From NCBI GenBank assembly GCA_946623365.1, contig CAMORE010000028.1, forward strand, positions 1 through 19,320: a DNA stretch of 19,320 bases. The letters run 5' to 3'. The DNA comes from an uncultured Acinetobacter sp. (lineage in GTDB: Bacteria > Cyanobacteriota > Vampirovibrionia > Gastranaerophilales > Gastranaerophilaceae). Below are positions 1 to 6,484 of this stretch, in pieces (the first letter of the stretch is position 1; each line of letters opens with the position of its first letter). A model generated the notes under the pieces. The model was not told the DNA's origin. It made no database searches and saw only the letters and a program-made list of their open reading frames with translations. The position numbers and the translations under genes are program-made.

Positions 1-389
1 GTTACATATAATCGAAAACAAATTCTTCTTGATTACATTAATTTAATAAAATCTTCTTGTTAATACACAAAGACTGAAATTTTCATTTAATATTGCAGCA
101 ATTTTAATTTTAAAAGACCATATTCATTTTATCTTATAACCTAAAAATGTTAATGATTATCCAAATATCATTAAATATTTTAAAACATCGAGAATCTTAA
201 TGTTCACAGTTTTTTCCACCAAACTTGTTTAATAACATTAGAATATTTACCCCACAAAAACTAATTTTAAGTATCATTTTGTGTACCAAATTTCCAAAAT
301 TAGAAATTTAAAATAAAATTTGTTTACAATTTATTTTGTAGTATTATGAGTATGTAAGATATACACTAGTCGCAAATAAGGATTATTTT
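1..389. other. AT-rich non-coding stretch
   Basis: I see no gene, RNA gene or clear repeat in these 389 bases. The stretch is extremely A/T-rich, with only tiny chance reading frames that have no ribosome site. Its right end supplies the leader of the hypothetical gene starting at 390. A TATTAT at 342-347 with a weak TTGTTT at 320-325 (16-bp spacer) is a possible promoter. An upstream gene may end just outside the window. Confidence 0.5.
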
Positions 390-944
390 ATGAAGATTAC
401 GCCTGTTGATACACAAAATTTTGGTGCATTACGTATAAAAAGGAAAAACCTGAATAAATTTTTTAATTGCCCTGATGCAGGTTTAGAAAGAATTTCTAAG
501 ATGGCTGAATATGTTAAAGATACAAAGACATTTCATCTTGAATGTACTTCCCCGAGCGATTATGTAATTGTCGGTCCCAAAGAAAGCGTATTCCTACATC
601 CGATACCTATGCCTCCGGAAGATAAAACTTCCAGTTCATTTTCGATATATACTACTTTGTGTAGAAAACAAAATGATAGAATAAATTTTGTGATAAATCT
701 TGAGTGTGGTTCTCATGAAGAAGCACTAATACAATATAATAAATTAAATAATGTTCCGATAAAAGGTATACACGAGTCATTAATAGCCGGAATTGCCAAA
801 CTTTTAGATCGAGTATATACTAAAAAAGAAATAATGAATATTATAAAAAATACAAAGACATATCAAGATGAATATAATCAATTATTAATTTCGACCGAAG
901 AACGTATAAAAGATAAAGTCAAAGGAATCATAATAACTAAATAG
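390..944 (+). CDS. Hypothetical protein with N-terminal NFGA element
   Basis: I do not recognise this 184-residue protein as any named family. It has no signal peptide and no membrane segment, and it looks like a soluble mixed alpha/beta protein. The start is supported by AAGGA at 378-382, seven bases before the ATG. Residues 1-17 are short and polar, followed by N10-F11-G12-A13-L14. A similar [N/S]-F-x-[G/A/M] element lies near the start of two other unrelated hypothetical proteins in this window (16052-16807 and 18942-19223). The middle (about 50-110) alternates hydrophobic and polar residues as in beta strands. The C-terminal third is Lys/Glu/Ile-rich and probably helical. It stands alone, with about 200 non-coding bases before the TetR promoter. 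The gene is likely real because of its ribosome site and length; its function is unknown. Confidence 0.75.
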   Translation: MKITPVDTQNFGALRIKRKNLNKFFNCPDAGLERISKMAEYVKDTKTFHLECTSPSDYVIVGPKESVFLHPIPMPPEDKTSSSFSIYTTLCRKQNDRINFVINLECGSHEEALIQYNKLNNVPIKGIHESLIAGIAKLLDRVYTKKEIMNIIKNTKTYQDEYNQLLISTEERIKDKVKGIIITK

Positions 945-1140
945 TAAAAATGTGTATATTTAAGCTTGAAAAGTAGGCAGAGGTCTTTACCCCAATAACA
1001 TGAATTTACAGATGTCTGGAACTGCCTTTTAGCTGAGCTTTAGTGCATTGGATACAATAAATAAAATAGCATTTTTGATACATTTTATTTGTCCTAATAT
1101 CAGGGATCAGAAATGCATTTAAAAAATGTACGATTAGTCA
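945..1140. other. Intergenic region upstream of the TetR operon
   Basis: No gene is supported here. There is a 9-bp A/T-only inverted repeat, AAATAAAAT at 1059-1067 and ATTTTATTT at 1082-1090, with a 14-base loop. A GGCAG/CTGCC pair about 45 bases apart lies around 976-1026. Neither is followed by a U-run in a way that makes a convincing terminator. Confidence 0.4.
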
Positions 1141-1169
1141 TTGACCCACGGTCATTAATATGATATGAT
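1141..1169 (+). promoter_or_regulatory. Promoter of the TetR-led redox operon
   Basis: A -35 box TTGACC (1141-1146) and a -10 box TATGAT (1164-1169) are separated by exactly 17 bases, which fits a sigma-70-type promoter. Transcription should start near 1176. The ATG at 1165 lies inside the -10 box, so it cannot be the start codon of the TetR gene on this transcript; the ATG at 1198 can. Confidence 0.7.
1142..1154. promoter_or_regulatory. Palindromic operator, probable TetR autoregulatory site
   Basis: TGACC-CAC-GGTCA is a perfect 5-bp-arm palindrome with a 3-base centre, and it overlaps the -35 box. TetR-family repressors bind as dimers to palindromes placed like this and usually control their own operon. 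I saw no second copy elsewhere in the window. The assignment of this site to this TetR is inferred from position. Confidence 0.65.
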
Positions 1170-1197
1170 TTATTTTACAATTCGGAGAATAATATTT

Positions 1198-1803
1198 ATG
1201 ACTAAGAGGCAGGAAAATGCACTTTTAACTCGCAAAAAAATAATTCAAACTGCAGAAATGCTGTTAAAGAAAAACGGGTTTAATGCCCTGTGTGTTGAAG
1301 ATATAACGAAGACTGCAGGTGTTGCTAAGGGTACTTTTTATGTTTATTTTAAACATAAAGAAGATATAGTTGCAGAGATTTGCAGGGGCTATTTTAAAAA
1401 AATAGAAGAAAATCTCAGTAGCATGAATGATGTTGATATAATAGAAAAATTGTCATTATATTACAAAGAATTTATGTCGGCTGTTGAGTTATATGGGATT
1501 AATATATGCAGGGAGTGGATTAGAGGGGCTATAGATCCAAATACTGCTCCTGATAAAACAGACGTAACAAAGTGGGAATATGATACTGTTATGCTGAAAA
1601 ATATTTTAACAGATGCTGTAAAAAATCATGAATTAAAAGCGGATACGCCTGTTGAACTTGTTACGCATCTTCTTGTATCGCAGTTGTATGGCATGATGAC
1701 TTGCTGGTGTATGTCTGACGGAAGTTTTGAACCGATGGATTGGACTCAAACTTTTGCGGAATTTCAATTAAGGGCAATATTAGAGAAATATATAGGAGGG
1801 TAA
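1198..1803 (+). CDS. TetR/AcrR-family transcriptional regulator
   Basis: This is a 201-residue protein of normal TetR length. Residues 8-55 form the DNA-binding domain, with the helix-turn-helix around 33-52 (V-E-D-I-T...G-V-A-K-G-T-F-Y-V-Y-F). The remaining helical part is the variable ligand-binding and dimer domain, which does not reveal the inducer. I chose the ATG at 1198, not 1165. CGGAGA at 1183-1188 sits nine bases before it, the HTH then begins at the usual distance, and 1165 falls inside the -10 box. It is the first gene of an operon with a flavoprotein, two aldo/keto reductases and an acetyltransferase. The TGACC/GGTCA palindrome on its -35 suggests autorepression relieved by a small molecule, plausibly an electrophile or quinone. 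Family certain, ligand unknown. Confidence 0.9.
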   Translation: MTKRQENALLTRKKIIQTAEMLLKKNGFNALCVEDITKTAGVAKGTFYVYFKHKEDIVAEICRGYFKKIEENLSSMNDVDIIEKLSLYYKEFMSAVELYGINICREWIRGAIDPNTAPDKTDVTKWEYDTVMLKNILTDAVKNHELKADTPVELVTHLLVSQLYGMMTCWCMSDGSFEPMDWTQTFAEFQLRAILEKYIGG

Positions 1804-1804
1804 A

Positions 1805-2347
1805 ATGTCAAAAAAAGTTGTTATTGTATCATCATCACCTAGAAAAGGCGGGAATTCGGATATCTTATGCGATGAATTTTTAAAAGGGGCTGTTGATGCA
1901 GGTAATGAAGCCGAAAAAATATTTTTAAGAGATAAAAAGCTGGATTTTTGTACCGGATGCGGTTTTTGCAATACTAATGATTATACAAGATGTGCCCAGA
2001 CTGATGACGGTAATGATTTGATGGATAAATTGGAAGTATGTGATGTAATTGTATTTTCAACTCCTATTTATTTTTACGCAATATCAGGTCAAATGAAAAC
2101 ATTTATTGATAGAATATGCAGCAGATATACTCATCTTAAAAATAAAGAGTTTTATTATATAATGACGGCTGCTGACTCCTCAAAAAATACTATCCAATTT
2201 GCTTTAGGTGAATTTAAAGGTTTAATGGCTTGTTTGGATAATCCTGTAGAAAAAGGATATATTTTTGCAGGAGGAGTCTGGCAAAAAGGTGAAATACTAG
2301 GTACTGAATATCCAAAACAAGCTTACGAATTAGGTAAAAATATATAA
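1805..2347 (+). CDS. Flavodoxin-fold NAD(P)H oxidoreductase with iron-sulfur-flavoprotein-like Cys motif
   Basis: This is a 180-residue flavodoxin-fold protein of the NADPH-dependent FMN reductase group. The N-terminal strand V-V-I-V-S-S is followed by S-P-R-K-G-G-N-S (11-18), the FMN phosphate loop. F-S-T-P-I-Y-F (84-90) is the second flavin-contact loop. Cysteines at 49, 52, 55 and 63 form C-X2-C-X2-C-X7-C, which fits the compact cluster motif of archaeal/bacterial iron-sulfur flavoproteins (Isf). A 4Fe-4S cluster is therefore possible, although many FMN-reductase homologues keep some of these cysteines without a proven cluster. AGGAGGG at 1794-1800 overlaps the end of the TetR gene, and the two genes are one base apart, so they are co-transcribed. 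Likely role: FMN-dependent two-electron reduction of a small molecule. The substrate cannot be read from the sequence. Confidence 0.85.
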   Translation: MSKKVVIVSSSPRKGGNSDILCDEFLKGAVDAGNEAEKIFLRDKKLDFCTGCGFCNTNDYTRCAQTDDGNDLMDKLEVCDVIVFSTPIYFYAISGQMKTFIDRICSRYTHLKNKEFYYIMTAADSSKNTIQFALGEFKGLMACLDNPVEKGYIFAGGVWQKGEILGTEYPKQAYELGKNI

Positions 2348-2358
2348 GGAGATAAATT

Positions 2359-3351
2359 ATGCAATATGTTAAACTTGGTAACACAGGTGTTGATGTTTCA
2401 AGAATTTGTTTGGGTTGTATGAGTTTTGGAAAACCAGGAAAAGAAAACGGAGTTTTTCCTTGGGCAAAAGATTATGACGAAGCTAAGCCGATTTTTAAAA
2501 AAGCTGTTGATTTAGGCATTAATTATTTTGATACTGCAAATGTTTATCAACTTGGTACATCAGAAGAAATTACCGGTCGATTGATAAAAGAATTTGATTT
2601 AGACAGAGATGAAATCGTCGTAGCAACAAAAGTAAATTTTGCAATGAGAGAAGGTAGACCAAATGGAGCGGGGCTATCAAGAAAAAATATTATGACTGAA
2701 ATCGACCATTCATTAAAAAGGCTGGGACTTGATTATGTTGATTTATATCAAATACACAGACTTGACCACAATACTCCTATTGAAGAAATAATGGAAGCTT
2801 TACATGATGTTGTAAAATCTGGTAAGGCAAGATATATTGGAGCATCCGTAATGTGGGCGTGGGAATTTGAAAGGTTAAATCAGATTGCCGAACGTAATGG
2901 CTGGACAAAATTTGTTTCAATGCAGAATCAATATAATTTAATTTATCGAGAAGAAGAACGTGAAATGATGCCGCTTTGTCAAGACAGAAAAGTTGCTGTT
3001 GTTCCTTGGAGTCCGCTAGCAGGCGGAAGATGTGCTCACCCTTGGGGGACTAAAACTCACAGAAATTCAATAGATGAAGTTTCACCAATGGTATGGGGCG
3101 CTACTAATGCTCAGGATAAAGTTGTTGTAGATAATTTAGAAAAAATTTCCAATGAACTCGGTTACACAATGGCTCAAGTATCTTTAGCCTGGATGCTTTC
3201 AAAATCTTTTATTACATCTCCAATTGTCGGATGTACAGATGTAAAACACGTTGAAGAAGCAGTTTCCGCTCTTGATATTAAATTGAGCGAGGATGTTATT
3301 AAAAGACTGGAAGCTCCTTATGTCCCGCATATTAAAACGGGAGCATTTTAA
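2359..3351 (+). CDS. Aldo/keto reductase, YajO/Tas-like subgroup
   Basis: This 330-residue NADPH-dependent reductase has a (beta/alpha)8 barrel. The opening M-Q-Y-V-K-L-G-N-T-G...S-R-I-C-L-G-C-M-S-F-G closely resembles the YajO-type subgroup. The catalytic tetrad is complete: D58, Y63, K91 and H133. The late barrel segment with P-W-S-P-L-A-G-G (around 217-224) carries the usual cofactor-binding loop, and length is normal. AAGGAG at 2346-2351 precedes the ATG by seven bases, and the gene begins 11 bases after the flavoprotein. It probably reduces aldehydes or ketones to alcohols under the control of the upstream TetR. The exact substrate is unknown. A second reductase of a different subgroup follows at once, which suggests complementary substrates rather than a recent duplication. 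Confidence 0.92.
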   Translation: MQYVKLGNTGVDVSRICLGCMSFGKPGKENGVFPWAKDYDEAKPIFKKAVDLGINYFDTANVYQLGTSEEITGRLIKEFDLDRDEIVVATKVNFAMREGRPNGAGLSRKNIMTEIDHSLKRLGLDYVDLYQIHRLDHNTPIEEIMEALHDVVKSGKARYIGASVMWAWEFERLNQIAERNGWTKFVSMQNQYNLIYREEEREMMPLCQDRKVAVVPWSPLAGGRCAHPWGTKTHRNSIDEVSPMVWGATNAQDKVVVDNLEKISNELGYTMAQVSLAWMLSKSFITSPIVGCTDVKHVEEAVSALDIKLSEDVIKRLEAPYVPHIKTGAF

Positions 3352-3373
3352 TAAATTAAAAAGGAGAATAAGT

Positions 3374-4228
3374 ATGATTCAAAGTTATATAAAACTAAAT
3401 GACGGAAACAAAATTCCTCAATTTGGGATAGGCGTCTTTCAAGTTCCGGAAGGAGAAGTTACAATAAATACAGTCAAAAATGCACTTGATATGGGTATTC
3501 GCCACATTGATACGGCTCATGCATACCAAAATGAAAGAGGGGTCGGTCGTGCAGTTAAAGAAAGTGGTGTCCCGAGAAAAGATGTTTGGATTACAACAAA
3601 ACTCTGGCCAAGTGAATACGGTGAAGGTAAAACTTCAAAAGCGATAGACAAAATGCTTGAAAGACTTGATACAGATTATATTGACTTATTACTTTTGCAC
3701 CAGCAATTTGGCGACTATATAGGCGCGTACAAAGATATGGAACGTGCAATAAAAGACGGCAGAGTAAAATCTATCGGTCTTTCAAACTTTGAATCTCACC
3801 GGTTAGAAGAAGTGCTTGAAATTGCGACCATTCCGCCATCAGTTTTGCAGGTTGAATGTCACCCTTATTATCAGCAAAATGACTTGAAGAAAAGAGTTGA
3901 AAAATACGGAACCGTAATCGAAGCGTGGTACCCAATAGGACATGGCGACAAAGGTTTAATCAATGAACTTTTATTTACCAAATTAGGTCAAAAATACGGC
4001 AAAACCAATGTTCAAATCATTTTGAGATGGCATATACAGGAAGGTAACATAGTTTTCCCTCGTTCCACAAATCCTGTTCATATCAAAGAAAACTTTGAAA
4101 TCTTTGATTTTGAATTAACGGAAGATGAGATGAACGAAATCAGAAAACTTGATTCAGGCAAGAGATTTTTCCTTATGACACTGGAAGAACAAGAAAAGAA
4201 TCTTGGCACTTGGAAGCCGGCCGATTAA
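3374..4228 (+). CDS. Aldo/keto reductase, 2,5-diketo-gluconate/AKR5-like subgroup
   Basis: This 284-residue aldo/keto reductase is of the shorter, prostaglandin-synthase/2,5-diketo-D-gluconate-reductase type. The tetrad is D46, Y51, K76 and H109. I-G-L-S-N-F (residues about 137-142) and the C-terminal R-S-T-N-P-V-H-I-K-E-N are the typical active-site and NADPH 2'-phosphate segments. The true start is 3374, with AAAAGGAG just before it. An earlier in-frame ATG at 3293 lies inside the previous reductase gene and would add 27 residues with no homology to the barrel start. The gene sits 22 bases after the previous one and nine before the acetyltransferase, inside the TetR operon. It is only distantly similar to the preceding reductase. 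Reaction class certain, substrate unknown. Confidence 0.92.
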   Translation: MIQSYIKLNDGNKIPQFGIGVFQVPEGEVTINTVKNALDMGIRHIDTAHAYQNERGVGRAVKESGVPRKDVWITTKLWPSEYGEGKTSKAIDKMLERLDTDYIDLLLLHQQFGDYIGAYKDMERAIKDGRVKSIGLSNFESHRLEEVLEIATIPPSVLQVECHPYYQQNDLKKRVEKYGTVIEAWYPIGHGDKGLINELLFTKLGQKYGKTNVQIILRWHIQEGNIVFPRSTNPVHIKENFEIFDFELTEDEMNEIRKLDSGKRFFLMTLEEQEKNLGTWKPAD

Positions 4229-4237
4229 GGGGAAAAT

Positions 4238-4798
4238 ATGGAAGAAATTAGAATTGACGTAAGAAAACAAGAACCTGAAAGAGTTGCAGAGGCTATAAGA
4301 AGCTCTGATTTATGCTTCAGGATTAATCACACAAACCCGACAACTAATGAGTGCAAAGAGTTGATTGATGAACTTTTTAATCATAGTTTAGGCGAAAATA
4401 CCGTTCTTCACCCGCCAATATTCACAATTTTGGCAGATAAAGTCAAGATAGGTAAAAATGTTACTATCCTGAACAATTTTCAATGCATGTCAGCAGGCGG
4501 GCTTACGATTGAAGACGGTACGATGATTTCTTTAAATTGTACAATTGCTACAAATAACCACGACATGTATGACAGATATGTTATTACATGTAAGCCTGTA
4601 CATATAAAAAAGAATGTATGGATTGGAGTAAACGTAACAATCCTTCCCGGAGTTACGATTGGGGAAAATGCAGTAGTAGGTGCCGGTGCTGTTGTAACTA
4701 AAGATGTTCCGGATAATGCTGTAGTCGTAGGTAATCCTGCAAGAGTAATCAGATATCTGGATGCGGAAAAATTTAAACAAGCGGAAAATAATATTTAA
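4238..4798 (+). CDS. Hexapeptide-repeat O-acetyltransferase, maltose/galactoside (LacA/Maa/NodL) type
   Basis: The protein has 186 residues. Residues 65-172 are a left-handed beta-helix of imperfect hexapeptide turns, such as V-K-I-G-K-N, V-W-I-G-V-N and V-T-I-G-E-N. It closes with V-V-G-A-G-A-V-V-T-K-D-V-P and V-V-V-G-N-P-A-R-V-I, as in sugar O-acetyltransferases. H108 in N-N-H-D is the expected catalytic histidine. The enzyme would move acetyl from acetyl-CoA to a hydroxyl group of a sugar or other small acceptor. The N-terminal 55 residues match the acceptor-side helices of the LacA/Maa group poorly, so the acceptor may differ. AAGGGGA at 4227-4233 drives translation, nine bases after the reductase stop. 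In this operon it could acetylate an alcohol made by the reductases, which is an inference from order alone. It is the last gene of the operon and meets the next gene tail to tail. Confidence 0.87.
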   Translation: MEEIRIDVRKQEPERVAEAIRSSDLCFRINHTNPTTNECKELIDELFNHSLGENTVLHPPIFTILADKVKIGKNVTILNNFQCMSAGGLTIEDGTMISLNCTIATNNHDMYDRYVITCKPVHIKKNVWIGVNVTILPGVTIGENAVVGAGAVVTKDVPDNAVVVGNPARVIRYLDAEKFKQAENNI

Positions 4799-4800
4799 AT

Positions 4801-5004
4801 TTATTCAAGAATGTAAATCATTTTTCTGCAGGCTTCAATTTCATGGAATGCTGAAGATATGTTTTTTTCAAGAATAGATAAAATTGTTTGAAATTTTGTT
4901 TCGATATCGCTTTCATCTTGTAAGATTTCTAACAAATAGTGAGATTCTAAAAGCTTGTTTGATATATCTTTACTAAGTTCAGCAAGTGAGGTCTGTTTTT
5001 CCAT
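4801..5004 (-). CDS. Small helical protein divergent from the RHH gene
   Basis: This 67-residue protein is not of a family I recognise. It looks almost wholly alpha-helical, with heptad-like leucines and isoleucines, and has no signal peptide or membrane segment. It is probably real: AAGGAG lies five bases before its ATG (plus-strand CTCCTT at 5010-5015). A good minus-strand promoter also precedes it, TTGACT (plus 5073-5078), a 17-base spacer and TATATT (plus 5050-5055). It reads away from the ribbon-helix-helix gene at 5135 across a shared regulatory region full of TAGAAT repeats, so the RHH protein probably controls it. Its 3' end abuts the acetyltransferase gene with two bases between stops. 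A partner or modulator of the RHH protein is possible, but nothing in the sequence proves this. Confidence 0.7.
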   Translation of the reverse strand: MEKQTSLAELSKDISNKLLESHYLLEILQDESDIETKFQTILSILEKNISSAFHEIEACRKMIYILE

Positions 5005-5049
5005 GTTTTCTCCTTCTTTAATTCTACAAAGTTCTACTAAATATAATTT

Positions 5050-5078
5050 AATATAACAAAATAGAATTGAAAAGTCAA
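5050..5078 (-). promoter_or_regulatory. Promoter of the 67-residue divergent gene
   Basis: Read on the minus strand, TTGACT (plus 5078-5073) and TATATT (plus 5055-5050) are separated by 17 bases. The start of transcription would fall near plus 5043, leaving a leader of about 40 bases before the ATG at 5004. One TAGAAT repeat lies in the spacer. Confidence 0.6.
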
Positions 5079-5095
5079 ACTAAATAGAATAAACT

Positions 5096-5101
5096 TATAA
5101 T
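5096..5101 (+). promoter_or_regulatory. -10 box for the RHH gene
   Basis: A perfect TATAAT is placed 33 bases before the RHH start codon. No good -35 box lies 16-18 bases upstream; at 17 bases the sequence is AGTCAA, the reverse complement of the leftward promoter's -35. The two promoters would therefore overlap. Confidence 0.45.
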
Positions 5102-5134
5102 AAAGTGTAAATAAGTATTAAAAGGTAGAATTAT

Positions 5135-5284
5135 ATGTCAGAAGAAAAAAAACGATTAACATTACTTGTAGACAATGATATTTTTGAAAAGTTTAAAACA
5201 TTGGCAAAAGAGCAGAACAGAACCGCGGGTAATCTCGGCACAAAGCTTGTAAATGATTACGTGAAGGAAAATTATAAAAACTAG
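5135..5284 (+). CDS. Ribbon-helix-helix (CopG/Arc-like) DNA-binding protein, 49 residues
   Basis: This small gene encodes M-S-E-E-K-K-R-L-T-L-L-V-D then two helices. R7-L-T-L-L-V12 is the DNA-contacting beta strand. D15-Q27 and A31-E46 are helices A and B, with the turn N28-R-T-A31 between them. The ATG follows AAGG at 5122-5125. It reads in the same direction as the flavodoxin-fold gene 34 bases downstream, so it probably heads that operon. RHH proteins act as dimers on repeated half-sites, and the upstream region carries several TAGAAT copies. It could be an autorepressor of both the redox genes and the divergent 67-residue gene. An antitoxin role is conceivable, but the neighbour does not look like a known toxin. 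Confidence 0.8.
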   Translation: MSEEKKRLTLLVDNDIFEKFKTLAKEQNRTAGNLGTKLVNDYVKENYKN

Positions 5285-5318
5285 ATTAGCGTATTTTAGT
5301 GATATAGGGGGATATTAA

Positions 5319-5960
5319 ATGAAAGTGTTGTTATTCAACGGTTCACCTCATAAACATGGGTGCACTTATACTGCGTTAGAAGAGATTGCTGAAACTTTAA
5401 AAGAAGAGGGAATAGATTCAGAAATCTATCATATAGGAACAACAAAACCTATTTATCCTTGCAGAGCATGCAGTGCTTGCGCAAAACTTGGACGGTGTGT
5501 AATAACCGAAGATGGAGTAAATGATTTTGTAGAGTACGCTAAAGATTTTGATGGGTTTATCTTTGGCTCTCCTGTCCATTATGGTTCAGCTTGCGGCGGC
5601 ATTACAGCTTTCTTAGACAGAGTTTTCTTTTCTGCTCTTTTATCCGGCAGAATGGATTATTTTAAGCATAAACCCGCTTCTGCTATCGTAAGCGCACGTC
5701 GATCAGGTACGACTGCAACTTTAGATCAGTTAAATAAGTATTTTACTATATCTGAAATGCCTATAATATCAGGCAGATACTGGAATATGGTGCATGGACA
5801 TACAGCTGAAGAAGTAAAACAGGATTTAGAAGGAATGCAAAATATGAGAATCCTGGCGAGAAATATGGCATGGCACTTAAAGTGCAAAGAAGCCGGAGAT
5901 AAAGCTGGTGTTCCATTGCCAAAACAAGAAGAGATTGTATTTACGAATTTTATTAGATAA
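5319..5960 (+). CDS. Flavodoxin-fold NAD(P)H oxidoreductase with C-X2-C-X2-C-X5-C motif
   Basis: This 213-residue protein starts M-K-V-L-L-F-N-G-S-P-H-K-H-G-C-T-Y-T. That is the flavodoxin strand with the FMN phosphate loop at 8-18. Cysteines 48, 51, 54 and 60 form C-X2-C-X2-C-X5-C, the compact motif of iron-sulfur flavoproteins. F-G-S-P-V-H-Y-G-S (82-90) and A-F-L-D-R-V-F-F form the flavin-binding and dimer region. A-R-R-S-G-T-T (132-138) is typical of the NAD(P)H-dependent branch. Ribosome site AGGGGGA is at 5306-5312. The gene lies between the RHH gene and a frameshifted flavodoxin. It has the same protein type as the oxidoreductase at 1805-2347 but is clearly diverged from it, so this is not a fresh duplication. 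The role is reduction of a small molecule by a flavin, perhaps with a cluster; the substrate is unknown. Confidence 0.86.
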   Translation: MKVLLFNGSPHKHGCTYTALEEIAETLKEEGIDSEIYHIGTTKPIYPCRACSACAKLGRCVITEDGVNDFVEYAKDFDGFIFGSPVHYGSACGGITAFLDRVFFSALLSGRMDYFKHKPASAIVSARRSGTTATLDQLNKYFTISEMPIISGRYWNMVHGHTAEEVKQDLEGMQNMRILARNMAWHLKCKEAGDKAGVPLPKQEEIVFTNFIR

Positions 5961-5971
5961 GAGGTGGTATT

Positions 5972-6453
5972 ATGTCAAAATCATTAGTTGTATATTTTTC
6001 GAAAACAGGTGAACAATACGGTGTCGGAGAGATTACGGAAGGTAATACTGCAATTGTAGCAAAAATTATCGCAGAAAAAACCGGTGGAGATATTTTTGAG
6101 ATTAAGGTTGTAAATGACAACTATCCTAATAAGTATACTCCGCTTGTTCAGCGGCAAAACAAGAAAAGTTGTCTAATGCGCGTCCTGAAATTGAAGGAAA
6201 TGTAAGCAACATAGAGGACTATGACACTGTGTTTTTAGGATACCCGAATTGGTGGGCAGATATGCCGATGCCGGTTTATACATTTTTAGATAATCACGAC
6301 TTATCAGGTAAAACAGTTTATCGTTTTTGCACTCACGAAGGTTCCGGCGGAGTACACAGAGACGATTTTGCATTGTTCGGGCATATTGCGCAAAATGACA
6401 GAAAACAAACTGAGCAAAAAATTGAAGATTGGCTAAATAAACTAAAGATATAA
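5972..6453 (+). pseudogene. Flavodoxin gene broken by a frameshift and probable internal deletion
   Basis: The first frame reads a normal flavodoxin start: V-V-Y-F-S-K-T-G-E-Q-Y-G-V-G-E-I-T-E-G-N-T-A and then G-G-D-I-F-E-I-K. After codon V-Q near 6150 it runs into unrelated residues and stops at 6205. From about 6151 the next frame resumes the family exactly: A-A-K-Q-E-K-L-S-N-A-R-P-E-I-E, G-Y-P-N-W-W-A-D-M-P-M-P-V-Y-T-F, F-C-T-H-E-G-S-G. One missing base between 6150 and 6151 (probably CAAGCGG reduced to CAGCGG) explains this. After H-E-G-S-G about 15-20 residues usual in the family appear to be absent before F-A-L-F-G-H-I-A-Q-N-D. The expected proline in Y-P-F-C-T-H is arginine. Together these point to a decaying gene rather than only a sequencing slip. 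The piece at 6169-6453 could be translated alone but would lack the FMN loop. Confidence 0.8.
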
Positions 6454-6484
6454 TTATACTTTAATATCAAAGGACTTAATTAAT

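Larger units (their letters stand above)
5021..5131. promoter_or_regulatory. Cluster of TAGAAT half-sites in the divergent promoter region
   Basis: TAGAAT occurs on the plus strand at 5062-5067, 5085-5090 and 5126-5131, and on the minus strand at plus 5021-5026. A near copy (TAGAAC, minus strand) sits at plus 5032-5037. The two minus-strand copies are 10-11 bases apart, about one helical turn. The 5062 copy is in the spacer of the leftward promoter, and 5085 lies just upstream of a perfect rightward -10. RHH proteins typically bind repeated short half-sites, so these are candidate operators for the adjacent RHH protein. Confidence 0.5.

Noticed and set aside
147..200. 17-codon reading frame in the left intergenic stretch
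   Set aside because: It has no ribosome site and random composition, as expected by chance in AT-rich DNA.
960..1030. Possible tRNA or small RNA in the 945-1140 gap
   Set aside because: No cloverleaf can be drawn. The GGCAG/CTGCC pairing is short and isolated.
1165..1197. Earlier ATG for the TetR gene
   Set aside because: It lies inside the predicted -10 box, has no ribosome site, and would add 11 non-homologous residues before the HTH domain.
3293..3373. Earlier ATG for the second aldo/keto reductase
   Set aside because: It is inside the first reductase gene. The strong AAGGAG and the family start both point to 3374.
5135..5284. Toxin-antitoxin pair made of the RHH protein and its neighbours
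   Set aside because: Neither the 67-residue divergent protein nor the flavodoxin-fold protein resembles a toxin family, and divergent orientation is atypical.
6140..6210. Programmed ribosomal frameshift in the flavodoxin
   Set aside because: There is no slippery heptamer or downstream structure at 6150, and the C-terminal half also looks shortened, which fits decay better.
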